Source: Tenebrio molitor
Lineage: Eukaryota; Arthropoda; Insecta; Coleoptera; Tenebrionidae
Direction of reading: 5' to 3'
DNA length: 64,000 nt
NCBI RefSeq assembly: GCF_963966145.1
Contig: NC_091054.1
Location: 8,122,001 to 8,186,000, forward strand
The translations under genes were made by a program, and so were the position numbers. Each line of letters opens with the position of its first letter. The stretch's first letter is position 1. Below, in pieces: positions 10,354-23,900 of the stretch. The notes beneath the pieces were generated by a model. It worked only from the letters and a program-made list of their open reading frames with translations. It was not told where the DNA came from and did not search any database.

Positions 10354-11915
10354 ATGTCTTTCAGAGACGTACGCAGTAAGTAGATTTCCTAATTTAACCA
10401 CAAATTTTGATTTCTTCAGTGAATGACAATTTCTTTTGTAGATTTCATCGAAATGATGCGGGCCCTGGGGTATCCCTCGCTCATATCTATGGAGAGCTTT
10501 CGCAGCCCCAATTTTCCTTTGGTCGCTGATTTACTGGTGTGGTTGTCGAAACGTTTCGACCCCGACGTCGACGTCCCTTCAGACATCGAGACCGAAGATG
10601 ACAGAGTCAAGCTGATAAGGAGTGCCGCACAATTTATGGCTCTCAAGGCGAACATCAAGTTAAACACAAAACGACTGTACCAAGCTGATGGATATGCAAT
10701 AAAAGAATTGTTGAAGATCACGACGTTGTTGTATGATGCTCTGAACCTGAATTTAGACGATAAGGACAGCGAGCAGTTTGAAGACGAAATGTTCAGTTTG
10801 AAAGAGTTCGATTTGAGCGATAAGGTTAGTGAGGAATTTAAAAAGAACGAAAGTTGTGTCAAGTGGATGTTTGACAACGTACAAGTTCTAGTGTAACACT
10901 CTAGATGGCGCTTTTTCATAACTGTCAATTTCAAAATTGATGCGGTGTATTTTTTGTTTGTAATTTTTTTAAATTTAAGATAAACGAATTGAAGTTGTCC
11001 AGACAATTGGCGAGCGAGATCACGACAACGGGAGCCACGCTGTTCGATCTTTTGGGCAAAGAAGTGGAGCTTAGGGTACAAAAGCGCATTCTTTAGTCCA
11101 CGATCTGAGAATTTTTTTAAGGCTGCACGACACAAAAGCGTTGGACGTCAGTACGAATTGAACGAGGTCGAATCCGGGATTAAAGCTGCCATCGAAGCCA
11201 TCAAAGTGGAAATCGACGAGAGCAAACAACTCATAGACAACGTCTCGGCAACCGAAGCAAATCTCGACACGAAAATAGAGCGAAGAAAAGTGGAGATCGA
11301 CCGTTACGAGAAGAGACTCCAAACGCTGAAAAAGGTCCGGCCGGCATTCCTGGAGGAGTTTACAGCTCTGGAAGGCGAGCTGGAGCAGCTTTTCGTACAG
11401 TACTCTACGAGAGCTCGGATTTTGAACCAGTTGGAAAGGTTGGTGGCGGACGCCGAGAGGACACAGCTCGAGAAGCAGCTCCAGATGGCGTCGCCCAGGA
11501 TTGAGACGATTCCTTTGGAGGGCGGCGACCAGGACGTGTTCTTGGAGCTGGACGACAACGCGGAGACGCGACAGGGGGCGGCGAATAGACAAGAGCGACC
11601 TCGCGCGAGCACTGGAGGTAGGTTTCGGTCCCCGCTCTTGTACGAATGCATTGTAAAGGGATTTCAGGGAGGTCCCGGACCAGCAGAACTGCCAAAGTTT
11701 ACGGTGGTATGCAACCCCCGATGTCTGCAACGCCCTCGCTGAGCTCGGACTCGGAAACTGACGAGTTGTTCATCGACAAAGACGAGTCAGAGTTGATACA
11801 ATCAGACGACGAGTCGTTAGGGTTGGAGCTGTCGGGAATGGAGATGGTGAAGAGGGCGCAGTCGTCCAAGCCTGGTGCGAACAAGATGAACAGCAACAGT
11901 GACGACGACTTTTAA
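10354..11915 (+). CDS. CLUAP1: Clusterin-associated protein 1 / intraflagellar transport protein 38
   Basis: IFT-B subunit needed to build cilia; in insects expected in ciliated sensory neurons and sperm (known for the family). Exons 10354-10375, 10442-10824, 10980-11075, 11122-11617 and 11668-11915 join in frame to 414 residues, matching the animal protein length. The start MSFRDVRNFIEMMRALGYP is highly characteristic, and the tiny 22-base first exon is confirmed by the codon it completes. Residues 1 to about 130 form the conserved calponin-homology-like head (KLNTKRLYQADGYAIKELL). About 135-330 is coiled coil (ASEITTTGATLFDLLGKEVE onward). The tail is acidic and ends SNSDDDF. Introns are 66, 155, 46 and 50 bases. 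The second intron carries a CTCF-like motif. The 5' flank has an X-box. Confidence 0.95.
10903..10911 (+). promoter_or_regulatory. CTCF-like motif AGATGGCGC
   Basis: TAGATGGCGCT in CLUAP1 intron 2. It fits the conserved core AGRTGGCGC of insect CTCF sites. One of five in the window. Binding is not shown. Confidence 0.4.
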
Positions 11916-14900
11916 ATATGCAAAAAGATAATGTAGAAGGTGTAAATTATGCAACTAGTAATACATGTATGTTAGTTGTGAAGGTGACAGCAGAGGGCGC
12001 AACCACTTTTTCGGTGGTTCTGTTTTATTTTATTTGTTGGATTGTTTGATAAAAATGAAAGATACAGGGCGTAGAGCCGTGCAAGGTGAACGCTCCTTGC
12101 AGATTTCGATAACAGGAAACTACAATAAACCGGGCGTTGCGCCACAAAAAGTTAATAAAGGCCCGACAAAAACCTTTTGATAAATAACAATTGGGCAACG
12201 TTGTCAACAATAAACTCTTTGAACCAGAAGTCTCGCGACAAAAACGCGAATTTTAACTTGCGCAACCACGCCGGCTTACATAAGAGCCGCGACCGTTTCG
12301 ATTGTGTTCAGATCTGCAGCTGAGCGGTGCGAAAATGCCGGCCGGAGTCGTCCTTTTACTTTTCATCCGGAAGAAATGGACTCTGTCACCATAACGGCCT
12401 TATCGGCGATTCAGGGCCGAGATTTCAACGAATTTCATGCAGAAAATTGCAAGAAATTATCCTTTCACTGTGCAATTCCAATCGAATCACCGCTTGCGGT
12501 CGGAGATATCATGGTGTTCGGTCGAAACGTCGCAAATTTGCAAAATTGAGCCAATTTGGGATTACGCAACGGCGACAGAAGGTCGGAAAATTTTCATTAC
12601 AGATAAATAGATCAATTTTTTCCCGTAACAAGCGCCGATCGCTTTATCGCGGCTCGAAGTGACCGTAACATTAACCTTGATTTGTGAAACGATTTTTTCG
12701 GTTCTGCTCATTGATGAGTGGATGACACTCGTTTTGTTGCACCGGTGGATTTCTGTATACAGGGCGTAGTTAAATCGCCGCCGCCGTGACATCACATCCT
12801 GTATATGTGGATTACTTGTTTGTGGGAACTTTAATGTATTTTTGATTTTGTTTGTACGCTACCATGTTATTACGTTTAGATGACTGGCCAGTAGCTAATA
12901 TTGTTATTATTGTTTTTTTTTTTTATAAATTTCATTGTCAACTTTTTACCTCCGCAATTATTGTACTGTGACGCTGTTTCACCAGCAAATAAAAGGAACA
13001 GGAAATAACATCGATACAAAACTATTTTCAAAATCGACGAAAACAAAACCAAAAAACAATCGCACCGCCCACCACTTTTGTTTTCTCAGATGTCCCGATC
13101 CTCGGTGGATTGTTTCATCATAATGTAGGACAGTTCTAAACCACCAAAAAAGTGGTCAGGAATGCATTAATTATTCATCGAGACAGGTGTGTTTTTATTG
13201 GGGATCAACACGAAATCATAAATAGTCCTAAATGCGTCAAAATTTTTAAAGAGAATTTGTTTTCGACAATTTTTTATCCCCTCTTGACGCTCGCTTTTCT
13301 AAAGTTAAAGTATGGCACGTTCCAATGCAATTTGCGGTTCCAATAGCGTTTTTATCTGTTGCATAACCGCAACCAAGCTAAATTTTATTATTTAAAAATT
13401 GTTTTCTACCAATTAGAATGATATATGGTAATCGCGATTTGACTTTCGCAATTCTAAATAAAATGATTGTTTTGTTACTCTTGACAGGTCATGCTTTAAG
13501 ACAAAAGGTGCACATAATTGAAAGTGTACATTTTTCAAAAGTCCAGCAACCGCAAACTAGATTTTACCGCCGAAGATCTTCACCGCGATTTTTACAAACT
13601 CCTTTAGTGAACACCTACCCTCATTCGCGACTTTACGCTTCTTGACCAAAACCACAAACCAGTTTTTTTTACAAAAATGCGATTTATACAAGATTGTCCT
13701 TTTTCCCACTTTCTATCAATATTTATCAGTCTTGATTTAAAATTGAAATTCAGATATTTTTAAAAGGTGGCAACACTCTTGACAGTTGCGTAATCCTCAC
13801 TAAAAAACGCTTCCGGCGCCACTCAAAAAAAAATCGCTACGACAACACTTTGTCCATTCCATTACACTTCTGTTGGGTTCAGATCTGGATTTTTTGTGGC
13901 CATCACAGCAACCACTTGGAAAGACGAAAATGCAAATTAACAGAGTTCTGAATCGCACTTGTAAGAAGTGTGTATTCTAAAATTTATCGAAGAAAATTAA
14001 TTTTTATTAAACTACTACAACTAGTGTAAAAGATAAAAAGCTGATTATCATAACTGGCCAATAGAACATTAAGTAATTAAAATTCAAATAACAAGTAATT
14101 CGGGCTAGTTTTAAGACTAATTTAAATTGCTTAATTATAGTTTGTAATTTTGATAACACAAAATTAACTCGAATAATTACATTTAATAAACAAGTATGTG
14201 CTGTTACTCTCAGCAAGAATGCAAAATAAAAATTGCACTATTTACGTAAAGAAATAAAACTTTTAATTATTTTTGGCTATTTTATTGTTTAATTTACAGG
14301 TTTCGTTACAGCTTCCCACTTAAAACAATGTCTCATTATGATTTAGAAACATTCGAATCGACTCCATTTATTTGCTATTTTTTAATATCCATTTTATGGC
14401 CCATAAAAGTACCACCAGGTATGACATCATTGTAGCCATCGTGTGCGGTAGAATTGTTAACGTAGGTATGTATATTCCATTTTGAAAAAAAAAAATTCCC
14501 GGTGAAGGAACAGTTTCTAAACAAGACAATTCAGATCTTTTTGAAAGAAAACAGAACAAACAATTTAAAAAATGTGTTTTCTGGGCTCCGCCTCTGTCCT
14601 TGGAGGATCCCACATCGACTTGAAGGACGGAAGAGCGGCCAATCATTTGCTTCCACTTGTTGCGTCAGCGGAGCAATCAGTGGCTCAACTGAGATGTGGC
14701 ATTTACACGGTCACGATTGTCGCCGCTTAAAGAGTGTAAATCACCACTTGTGATAATAATGACACCTCCATTACAATACACGCAATTATCTAAATCTTAA
14801 GCGTCGCTGTGTGTGACATTAGCCACAACTAAAATGATCGCCGGAGTTGTGGTGCAAGTGACGCGCGATCGCGAATCCTAACAGGACGAATTAATTTCGG

Positions 14901-17602
14901 TTTGTTGTCGAGGCACATTCTTGGCGGTGGATGAAATGACTGTCCGTTTATTTGTGGTTTTCTGGTCCATCAAACAATAATAATTCACACTCGAGAGATT
15001 TCGGCCGAAACATGTGAATCCCATTGTTTTTATCTCGGTTTGGTAATGATTTAATCTTGTCAGAAGAGCTGAAAACAACACGCACACTTCAAAACATGCC
15101 AGGTGCGACTCCACGGACAAAAAAATTATCGTGACAGGTTGGGTAAAATTCCAAAAATAAAATACAACCGCGAGCCTTGGGTTTCGAAAGGATAAGAGAT
15201 TGTCCAAATTTTGTGTTGTGCGATCAGTCGATGATACAGTTTTTGTTGGCCGTTCTATAACTGTTTCTTCACTCGGTGAATATTGGCGGTGAATGGAAAA
15301 AAGTTTTTTGACACAAACTTAAAAGCCACAAAAAATTTCAGTCAATTCTATTTTACCCTGTCTTCGATGATTTCAACAAGATGGGACGCCGTCTCATCTC
15401 CACTCGAGGTTGATTTGGGATCTCTCACTGCGTAGATGCGATGTTTTTCAGTTTCACAAGTTGTGAAATGAAATAAGTCAAATTAAAAATCGTATTAGCG
15501 CGCAAGAAAAACGACATTACACAGATAATTAATGCGCACAACGTGGTCGCAATTAATAATGCAACATATATTTAAATTAAAGCATTATAATTTTTTACAA
15601 GTGGGAGGTTTACACACACGAGCTCAGCCAACGCGTAAAAAAGTACATACCTACTTGCAAATTGTACACATAATTATTGTCTCGGTAAAATAAAGTTACG
15701 AAAAGAAAAAACTATCAATCAAACTTCAAAATGTGAAGATTTAGGTATACATAATTAATTTTAATAATTTGTGACCACCTAAATGTCAAAAGCTGTCATG
15801 TTGAAGTGTATGTATAGCTAGCATTCTTTTACAATGATAATGAGTAACGTGGGTAACAATAAAGTGATGTTGAAACACAACATTGTAAAACAATGCAAAA
15901 TGTTCCAAAAAACAAAAGTGAATATCTACCTATACTTGTTACAATCATTGTACCCACTTATACTACACGTGACGTTGACAGTTATGCGTCATTCATCAAT
16001 GTTATAACCAAGAAGAAAAATCTCTACTCTGTGTTTTTTTTGCAGAAATTTCTTCTCCAATAAAATGATTAAATTCATTATGTGCAAAAAATGTCATATA
16101 CATGTACAACGAAACAACCAAAGTTCATCTCTCATGTAATTATTGGCCTCGCTGCGTTGCTCCAATAAACTTACACCCAGGATGAAAAGATGCAATCTAC
16201 ACCTTTGTCATATAATACAATATCATGGTTCAGTTGGTAGCCAGCCCTGCCCTGGTTCAAATATTGCCGTTGTTAAAGTTCTCTAACCTCTAATAGCGAA
16301 ACTTGACGATTGTCAAATTCAACAATATTTAAAGTAGCGCTGCCAACTGCATTATGATTGTCATGGCTTACTCGATTAATTTGTTTGTTTTCGATCGCAC
16401 GGTATTATTTTACACCACGAAAACAATGGCCACTTTAGAAGCACGATATTGATTAAAAATCGATAATTTTCAATTGTGGTGCAAAAAGTAATTTTTATTA
16501 CGTAGCGTTCCAGATTCTTTCAAGTGTTATTTGACTGCTACAAAATTCCATTTTTTATTACACCGTCCAGCAGAAATGTGGGGAATTTTATATTAATTGC
16601 TGTTGATCTTTGACATTTGGTACCAACCAAACGTCCAAAATAAAAATAAAAAAGTTGGGGACAACTTTCGGGTTGGTGTGTTGTCAACTGAATGAAATTT
16701 CGGTGCGAAGGAAAATTTTTGATCCGTGAATAGACAGATCAGTTGCCAATCCATTGTTCGAAAAATGCGTCCAATTATCCATTTCACAAACGTATTCGGG
16801 GAAAAGCGTTTAGTCCCCTCCAATCTGTCCACCTATTATGACAATATAATAACAGGGACTAGTAACTAATAATCGTCATAAAGGTTAACGAGTAAGCGAA
16901 ATTAATCAGTCATGTGACCGGCCAACCGACAAACCGTGGTGCAAACAGAGCTGAATTAACAAAAAAAATCTAACTTCTATGGTGCAAACCGAGTAATTCC
17001 CATGTGTTGTGCTTTCCAGTGGGTCTCGCTCAGTCTAGTTGTGAACTTGCTTCTAATAGGTTGCCAATAGCTCGTGGATTGACGTGCGAAACCAGTTCGC
17101 CGATATTTTCTAATTTTTTTCTTGGATAGCCTGCACCGAATCTAGGGTAAGTCCCATTAAAAAATAAATCAAACCGCCCATCCGCCCGGTGGCGATTTTC
17201 CGCCAACCCATCGTCCCACCGGCCAATTAAAAAATTCCCCGTGTGCATTTAGCGTGCCTTTCCACTTAGAAGACGTCGAAAAATCGAGGTCGATTTCGGG
17301 AAAATTCCTAATCGGCGGAAGTCATCGCCGTCCCCGCTGCGACAATTCGATCGTTCGATTTTTGCATTTCGATCGTTCGATTTTTTGCATCGCAACTGGT
17401 TCGAACCAGTCGGCCAGATTTTCGCGCTTTGGACTTTCGGCGAAGCGAGTGTTATGGAAATCGCCGCCTGCACCTTCCATAAAGTCATAAAACTTGAACA
17501 TGAATATGGATCAGGTCAGTTTTATGGTTGGGGTCCAAAACAACAACAAGCCCTCCCAAAAAAACTGTTTGCGAACGTTGCGTTTCATGACGGGCGATTT
17601 GC
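11916..17602. other. Long intergenic region, no gene recognised
   Basis: The start holds the CLUAP1 3' untranslated region, with AATAAA candidates near 12124 and 12208. A GC-richer block at about 12240-12560 looks promoter-like (ACATAAGA about 30 bases before TTCAGATCTG) but its open frames are not protein-like. ATACAGGG-type inverted ends near 12753 and 12795 suggest a very small element. The rest is AT-rich; no exon could be supported on either strand. From about 16980 the composition becomes richer in GC. Confidence 0.4.
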
Positions 17603-17790
17603 ATGCGGATGACATTTACACCAAAACACAACCCCGGAATTGCGTCGTTGCCACCGGATCGCGGCGACTCCGGAGATGAAGGTTCGAATGTGGACGGTGT
17701 CGTCGTGGGGGCTGTCGCGCCTCGTGGGCGACAGATTTTCCGGGCGATTCTCCGGTTGGTCGTTCTATTTGTGGCGCTTTCTGCTCTTAG
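17603..17790 (+). CDS. Possible first coding exon with signal anchor (partial)
   Basis: Not recognised. An ATG-started frame of 62 codons has an acidic, Gly/Asp-rich N-terminus (RGDSGDEGSNVDG) followed by a basic-hydrophobic stretch (RQIFRAILRLVVLFVALSAL), and it ends at a consensus donor (TTAG before GTAAAT). This is how a first exon of a type II membrane protein would look. I could not find a following exon with matching phase before the SLC26 gene, which has its own start, so the call is tentative. GC content here is above that of the flanks. Confidence 0.2.
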
Positions 17791-20700
17791 GTAAATGGGA
17801 CGGATAAAAACTAAACGGTACAAGGTGGTGCATCACTGAAAGAACGCGGCTAGACGGAATACAGCACCAAAATGTAAAAAATGAATGCAAAGCCGAGGAC
17901 GTTGCTAAGTAGGTTAAAGGACGGTAAATGGAATTGAATTATCTAGCAGCGGAGCGAGTCCCGGGCGATGAAAACCAGCGCCATCTGTACCACCGCTGAC
18001 GGTTTTCAAAAAATTTGCAAAACTAGAACCACGTGGGTGTCGTGATGGACTGGAACAGATTGTTCCAGCAATTCGTGACACGATTTGATGCTTTGATGAA
18101 TCTGGCAATGAGCCGTGAAATTTTTCGCATTTCGAGTGGGCCACGACGCCATTTTCCCAAATGTCAAAATTTTCCCTTTCACAAGATGTCGCTCAGTTCG
18201 TAAAGCCACGCAAAGAACATCCACACATTCTAAAAGTAGAATTATTAAATCAACTTTCCCAATCACTTCGTTTCGTTTCATTTGTACTTTGTATGTATTT
18301 CTACATTGTTGTGCCATTTTTTCCTTGTTGCACAAATACTTTCACGTCACACGTCACTCTACTAACGCCATTTTTTATTCTGACAAAAAGACCCCACCTA
18401 GATTTCGTTTTTTATCAAAATTTTTAGTACTGTCACCATTTAATTGAGCGGGAAGTTTGAATTTTTCGAAAATATTTTCCGAGTCCATTGTTTTAAAAAA
18501 CTGACTCAGGCTTGTCGAATCGTCGTCAAGGACAGTGGAGTGCACAACACAACGGAAATTGAAGTTGTAATTAATTAAAAAGATTAACAGAAGAAATAAA
18601 AGAGTGCAAAAAATGATTTTGATTACTGCCATGTCATGAAGGTTTAATTTGGCCGAAATGAGCCTCTGGTGGGAGTTTTTTTCCAGAAAAATTCTACCAC
18701 AAGTCAACAATTTTTTACCAAAGTTTTTTCCTATAACAACAAATTATGTCAATTTTTTTGCGACGAGATACCACTCAATACCATACGCGAGCTCCAGCCT
18801 TCTTCGGTACATATGAGGAAGGTCGAGGTTCCTTAATAAATCAGTAATTATACAAAATTTTGCCGGAGTATCTATTTCAAATAGTAATTATCAAATGTTG
18901 TAATTATGCGTTTAGTGTAAAACGTGGCCTAGTTTTTTTGAAGTTGTGGAATATGACACTTAATGTCAACGAACACGAAATGCAACGTAATCCGAAGGAT
19001 TGAATTTCGATACAGTCAAATCACTTTTATTGGGGAGTGCACAGTGTCAAGACGGAGAAAATGCCACATTGTATAAAAGAAAAGTTTTAACAGACGTGGC
19101 AAAAAAACTGGCACATGATTACGATAAGAGAAATTGAAACTAAAAATGACTGCCCACAAAATATGAAACATAAAATGGTGCGTTAACGATGGCATTAAAC
19201 GAGCACAATGAAGTTCTTTCAGCTTTCAATAATCTGATCGATAAGATCCGATTCGTTTCGCCAAATCGTGACAATACGTCAACTGATGATCTCCATATAA
19301 GGACCAAACCTCGGATGCAGATCACTGATAAAATTCAATCTGCAAGCGTGGCATAGCGGGAAAGGTTGTTCCATGTCGGACACAACCATAAAAACTACTG
19401 AATCAGACGATTTGTTTCAATACCGCTCCACAAACATGCACTCGTCAACAACAGATCAGATCTGATAGACTCGAGAGTGCACCGGCACGTCTGCACTTGA
19501 TTCAGACATTTGCAAATGTCAAAAGTGACACCTGTCACGCGGGACGCCTACTCCCACCAGTATTACATATTCTTCTGTCAAGGACAACCCTCCACGTCAC
19601 GTCAATTTACGATTTATGAATGAGACAAAAACAGTGATTTGTGTTTTTTTTTAATTAGCACGCTACCGTATTTTTTAATTATAGAAATTAATTGAGCGAT
19701 TCGTCCTGTAATCAGTCGAATTGCGAGCTCGTCGCGAGAGGGCGCCTCGAACGCGCGAGAAGTAAAGTCACTAGATTACAGTGACTAGTGACTTTAGCGA
19801 GAAGTCCCGCAAGGTGCGCTTTTGGACCCTGCGATGTTTCCACTTTTCTGAATCCTGTGGGGTCAAGGTGTGCACCGGAAGAGGCAACAGATGGGGTCAG
19901 GAGGTCGCAGTGCGAATGTTTCCGTTGTTGTACAAATGGGTTTGTGGCGTCGGTTGTGCGGTGAAAGTGGCGGGTTTTCTAGACCCAATTAATGCAGGAA
20001 ATTAGGCGAAACAATGCAATGTGCGACCTTGTCTCGTGTCACACTTATCGCAGAGTAAATGCATTCTTGAACGGTGCGCCATTTGAGCAATTTCCCCCGT
20101 TGCGATAAGTTGATAAGAGTGTTGTTCGGGTGGACAACGAGGGACGTCGTTCAATGGCGCGAGCAAATTCCGAACAGCCCAAAACACGAGAAGCGAAACC
20201 TTCGGCGAACGAGCAAATGCAGAGTCGACCGGAAAAAGCGATCGAACCTAGACCCAGATACAAAAATAAAATCCGACTTCCGACATCTCAATTTCAACTG
20301 GAGCTGTAATTTATTTCTGTTTAGGTGCGCTGACATGTGGACAATGGTCGTGATGCAACTGGTGTTTGGAAACACTGGAACATTTTTGCTTGTCTCGATT
20401 GAAAGTCGCACCAAAGAAATGGCTTACTCACCGTGCAAAAAAATTTCTAGTGCACTTGTTAATTTACTTTCACTCGATCGGCGGCTATTGCAATGCAATT
20501 ATTCGAAACGGTTTCAAAATGGGTTTTTCTCCAGACCAGTTTTGCGTTGGTTCGTGTTGCGGTGGTTTTTAGCGCGATTGGTCCATTCGGGCGGTTCCGC
20601 TGGTACCACACCACCATGGGGTACTGGAACCGGACCATCTGGATTGATCTAGAAGATTGCATCAGCGCAATTACATAACCGAGAGCTAACATTGGCCGTG

Positions 20701-20946
20701 ATACTTTTACCCCGCATGAATAAATCATCAGCTCCGAACAATGCAAGACAACCACAATGACCATCATTTTTTTCTTTGTTTGTTGCAGGGTTCTTCGGAA
20801 GATGCCGAAAATTAATCGCACGGAATCGCCGCGCAAACAATAATTAAGCGACTTATCGTGTAACGCCATCAAATGAGTGTCAATAACACCGAGTGACCTT
20901 CAACTGGAATGCTCCGATATCAATCATAGCTGATGACATAACGAAA
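17791..20946. other. Intergenic region upstream of the SLC26 gene
   Basis: No supported coding exon. A GC-rich segment at about 19730-20260 with many CG dinucleotides may hold the promoter and untranslated first exon of the SLC26 gene. A consensus acceptor (TTGTTGCAG at about 20780-20788) lies upstream of the coding exon and could start a 5' untranslated exon. Confidence 0.35.
17978..17986 (-). promoter_or_regulatory. CTCF-like motif AGATGGCGC (minus strand)
   Basis: Read on the minus strand: CAGATGGCGCTG. It shares the ten-base core AGATGGCGCT with the sites at 10903 and 30236. Inferred from motif only. Confidence 0.4.
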
Positions 20947-23900
20947 ATGACCAAATACAAAATGAATAACGACAACGGTTCCACCACCGGCAGCCAGATC
21001 ACCCTCACCTCCTACATGATCGGCGAGAATCCAGAAACCGACGACGAAAACTCCACCAAGTACAACACCGAACCCAAGAAGGGAATCAGCACCGTCTTGG
21101 ACCTCCCCCAAGACAAGTACACCCAGCGCAAGCTCACCACCTCCTCGTTCAACGTCAAACCCACGCTGAAGGAGTGGCTCAAGGATAGGGCCAGGAGAGG
21201 GTGCACCAGAAAACTGATCTACAAGAGAGTTCCTATTTTGACTTGGCTCCCCAACTACAACGTCAACGCTGCTGTTGCAGATTTAGTCGCAGGGGTGACT
21301 GTAGGACTGACGGTTATCCCCCAAGGCATCGCCTATTCGAACGTCGCAGGACTTCCACCCCAAATAGGTACGTGGTAGAATCGCCAAACACTCAAACAGA
21401 ACGCGTAGAATATTTGTTGGTCACAACGTCTTCATCTGGAGGGATTATGACAGTTTAGTACAATTGGGGCTAAAAATTAACATCGGTCATGCTGTTTTCT
21501 AGAACCTATCGTTCTGAAGACACCCAGAACAGACCGCATAACTGATCTGACATGTTCATTGTGTTTTTCTGGATGGAACACTAATATTCGGTACATTTGG
21601 AAAGACGAGTGAACACGCAATTTGTTGTTATGCTCGTTTTTCAATTTCTCCCTTTTTGAACAATTTTGAAACCGAACGCATAACTCGTTTAACACGTTCT
21701 TCGTGTTTGCATGATTGGAACATGAGCGTTGGCACAAGTGAACACAACAATGTTCCCAAAATTTATTTTTATCTTCAATTTTTAGAGTTTTTCCTTTCGT
21801 AAAAAATTCCCAAACAGAACACAACTTGTTTTTCATGTTTGCTTGTTTGGAACATGAGCGTTGGGACAAATAAGTGCGTTCGCGAAACTTATTTTCACTT
21901 TTAATTTTTATAATATTCCCTTTTTAAAAAAAAATCTCAAACAGAACGCATAGCTGATTTGATACAATTGTAACGCTTTACTGCTCGGAACATTAGTATT
22001 TATCGCATTCGTGTTGAAAAATTGCTACCGGTTCCGTTGTTATCGCTCCATTCGAGGTGCTCGCATTGAACGTATGGATAGCTTCATGCATGTTTCGCTT
22101 GACAATGCATGATAAAATTGTCTCCAACTGTATTGTTCCCTGTTTCTAGGTCTGTATTCGTCGTTCATGGCCTGTTTCGTGTACACCATCTTCGGGAGCT
22201 GCAAGCAAGCCCCCATCGGTCCGACGGCCATAGCGGGATTGTTGACCCGCGAGAACAACCACGGGTTCGGGGTGAGCGGGGCCGTTCTCCTGTGCTTCCT
22301 CAGCGGGTGCGTCGAGTTCCTGATGGGCCTGCTGCAACTAGGTAAATGACACTTGCATTAAATATGAAAGAGGAAAGAAATTTAAGGTAAACTGCTGGTA
22401 ACACTTGGTATTTGCGAAATCCTTGCGTTAAAATGTATATTACAGATGACCTCCTTGATGGTTTAATTTGCCAATATTTATTTATCGTGCGTTTTGAACC
22501 GATCAAACGGCCTGAAAGGCCTGGTTGTTTGAAATAAAAAGGCCGCGTGTGTGCGCATTAAGCTCACGGCCGAGGCGGAGATAAAACAGAAACGAAGAAG
22601 AAAAACGTGTTATGAATTTGCGGCCCAGTTTCTTAAGATACAATTTTTGTCGGAAGGTTTCCTGATCGACTTCATATCGGGACCGGTCTCGATCGGTTTT
22701 ACGTCAGCAGCTGCGATTATCATAGCAACGACCCAAGTGAAAGACGTCCTGGGACTCAGCTTCCAGGGAGGGAAGTTCCTCCAGGTCTGGGAGCAGATCT
22801 TCGAGCACATCACCGAGACGAGGCTGTGGGACTGCATCCTGGGATTTTCCTGCATGGCCGTTTTGCTGATCTTGAGGGTGAGTGCCTCGTCCTTGGAAAG
22901 TAAACACTCGTTTTGCCACTGTTGTATAACGACTTTTGCTTCGGTTGTACAAAAATCTCGATTAATTAATCGATCATTATCTATTATTAATTGTCAACTG
23001 CTACGTGTGCTATCTCTTCCTGATTTCGAAATCGACTTTTATCCGAGCGACACGTTTATTCCAATCGATCAATGAAAAAATGTTAAAGAGTGCCCGCGCG
23101 ACCTTCGGGTGCAACCTCACGGGTTCGGAATTGGTATTTACCAAAAACCGGCAAAAACTTCTATTATTTTTTTTCTTGATAATTAGATTTGTCGACGTTG
23201 AAATTTCCCCAAATTAAACCTAAAGCACTTGGAGTGTGAAGGTGATACAGCACTAGGGCCATCCCCCTCCATCTTGTCACCAAAGGCTAAATTCAAAATG
23301 GCCACTTCTCCTACTCCAAAAATGTCTTATTTTTGAGTATTGCGGTGTTTTTACAACAAAATAATTTTTATTACCCACCTCATTATGCAAATTCTGTTTT
23401 GCATAACTTTTATGGTTGTTTTACATTTACGACTTTTGTATTTTGATCATAAATCCACGGCAAATTCCAAACTTAGTATTTAAAATTTTTCATAATAATT
23501 AAAACTTTATCTACTAGTTATATCTTTTTTCTGTGTTATTTTATGTGTAAAATTTTAATTAAGATTTATATCGAATTGAAGCCATAGGCGGAACAAGAAC
23601 AAATGAATCAATAAAAATTGTGAAAGAAATTTCAAAAATTGTTTAGAACGTTTTCATATTATAGAGCAATTAGAAAAGTGGAAAAACGGATAAAACACGT
23701 TATAAACATGCTGTATAACATCCTGCGAAGATTAGAGATTTTATCGCGTGCCGGACACCAATGACTAATAATTAAACGATGAATCACTCGACATTATTGA
23801 AAATTATCTGTTTCTTCAAACCAGAACAAAGTCCACAAGACCGAAAAAAAACCCTGCGATTTCCATTGTGACTAACAACCTGAGCGTTTCGTTCCTTCCA

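Noticed and set aside
10416..11730. Long minus-strand frames opposite CLUAP1
   Set aside because: Antisense shadows; the plus strand encodes a fully recognisable CLUAP1.
16223..16270. tRNA-like words GGTTCAGTTGGTAG and GGTTCAAAT
   Set aside because: The A-box-like and B-box-like words are too close together and no acceptor stem pairs, so it is not a tRNA; at most a decayed SINE trace.
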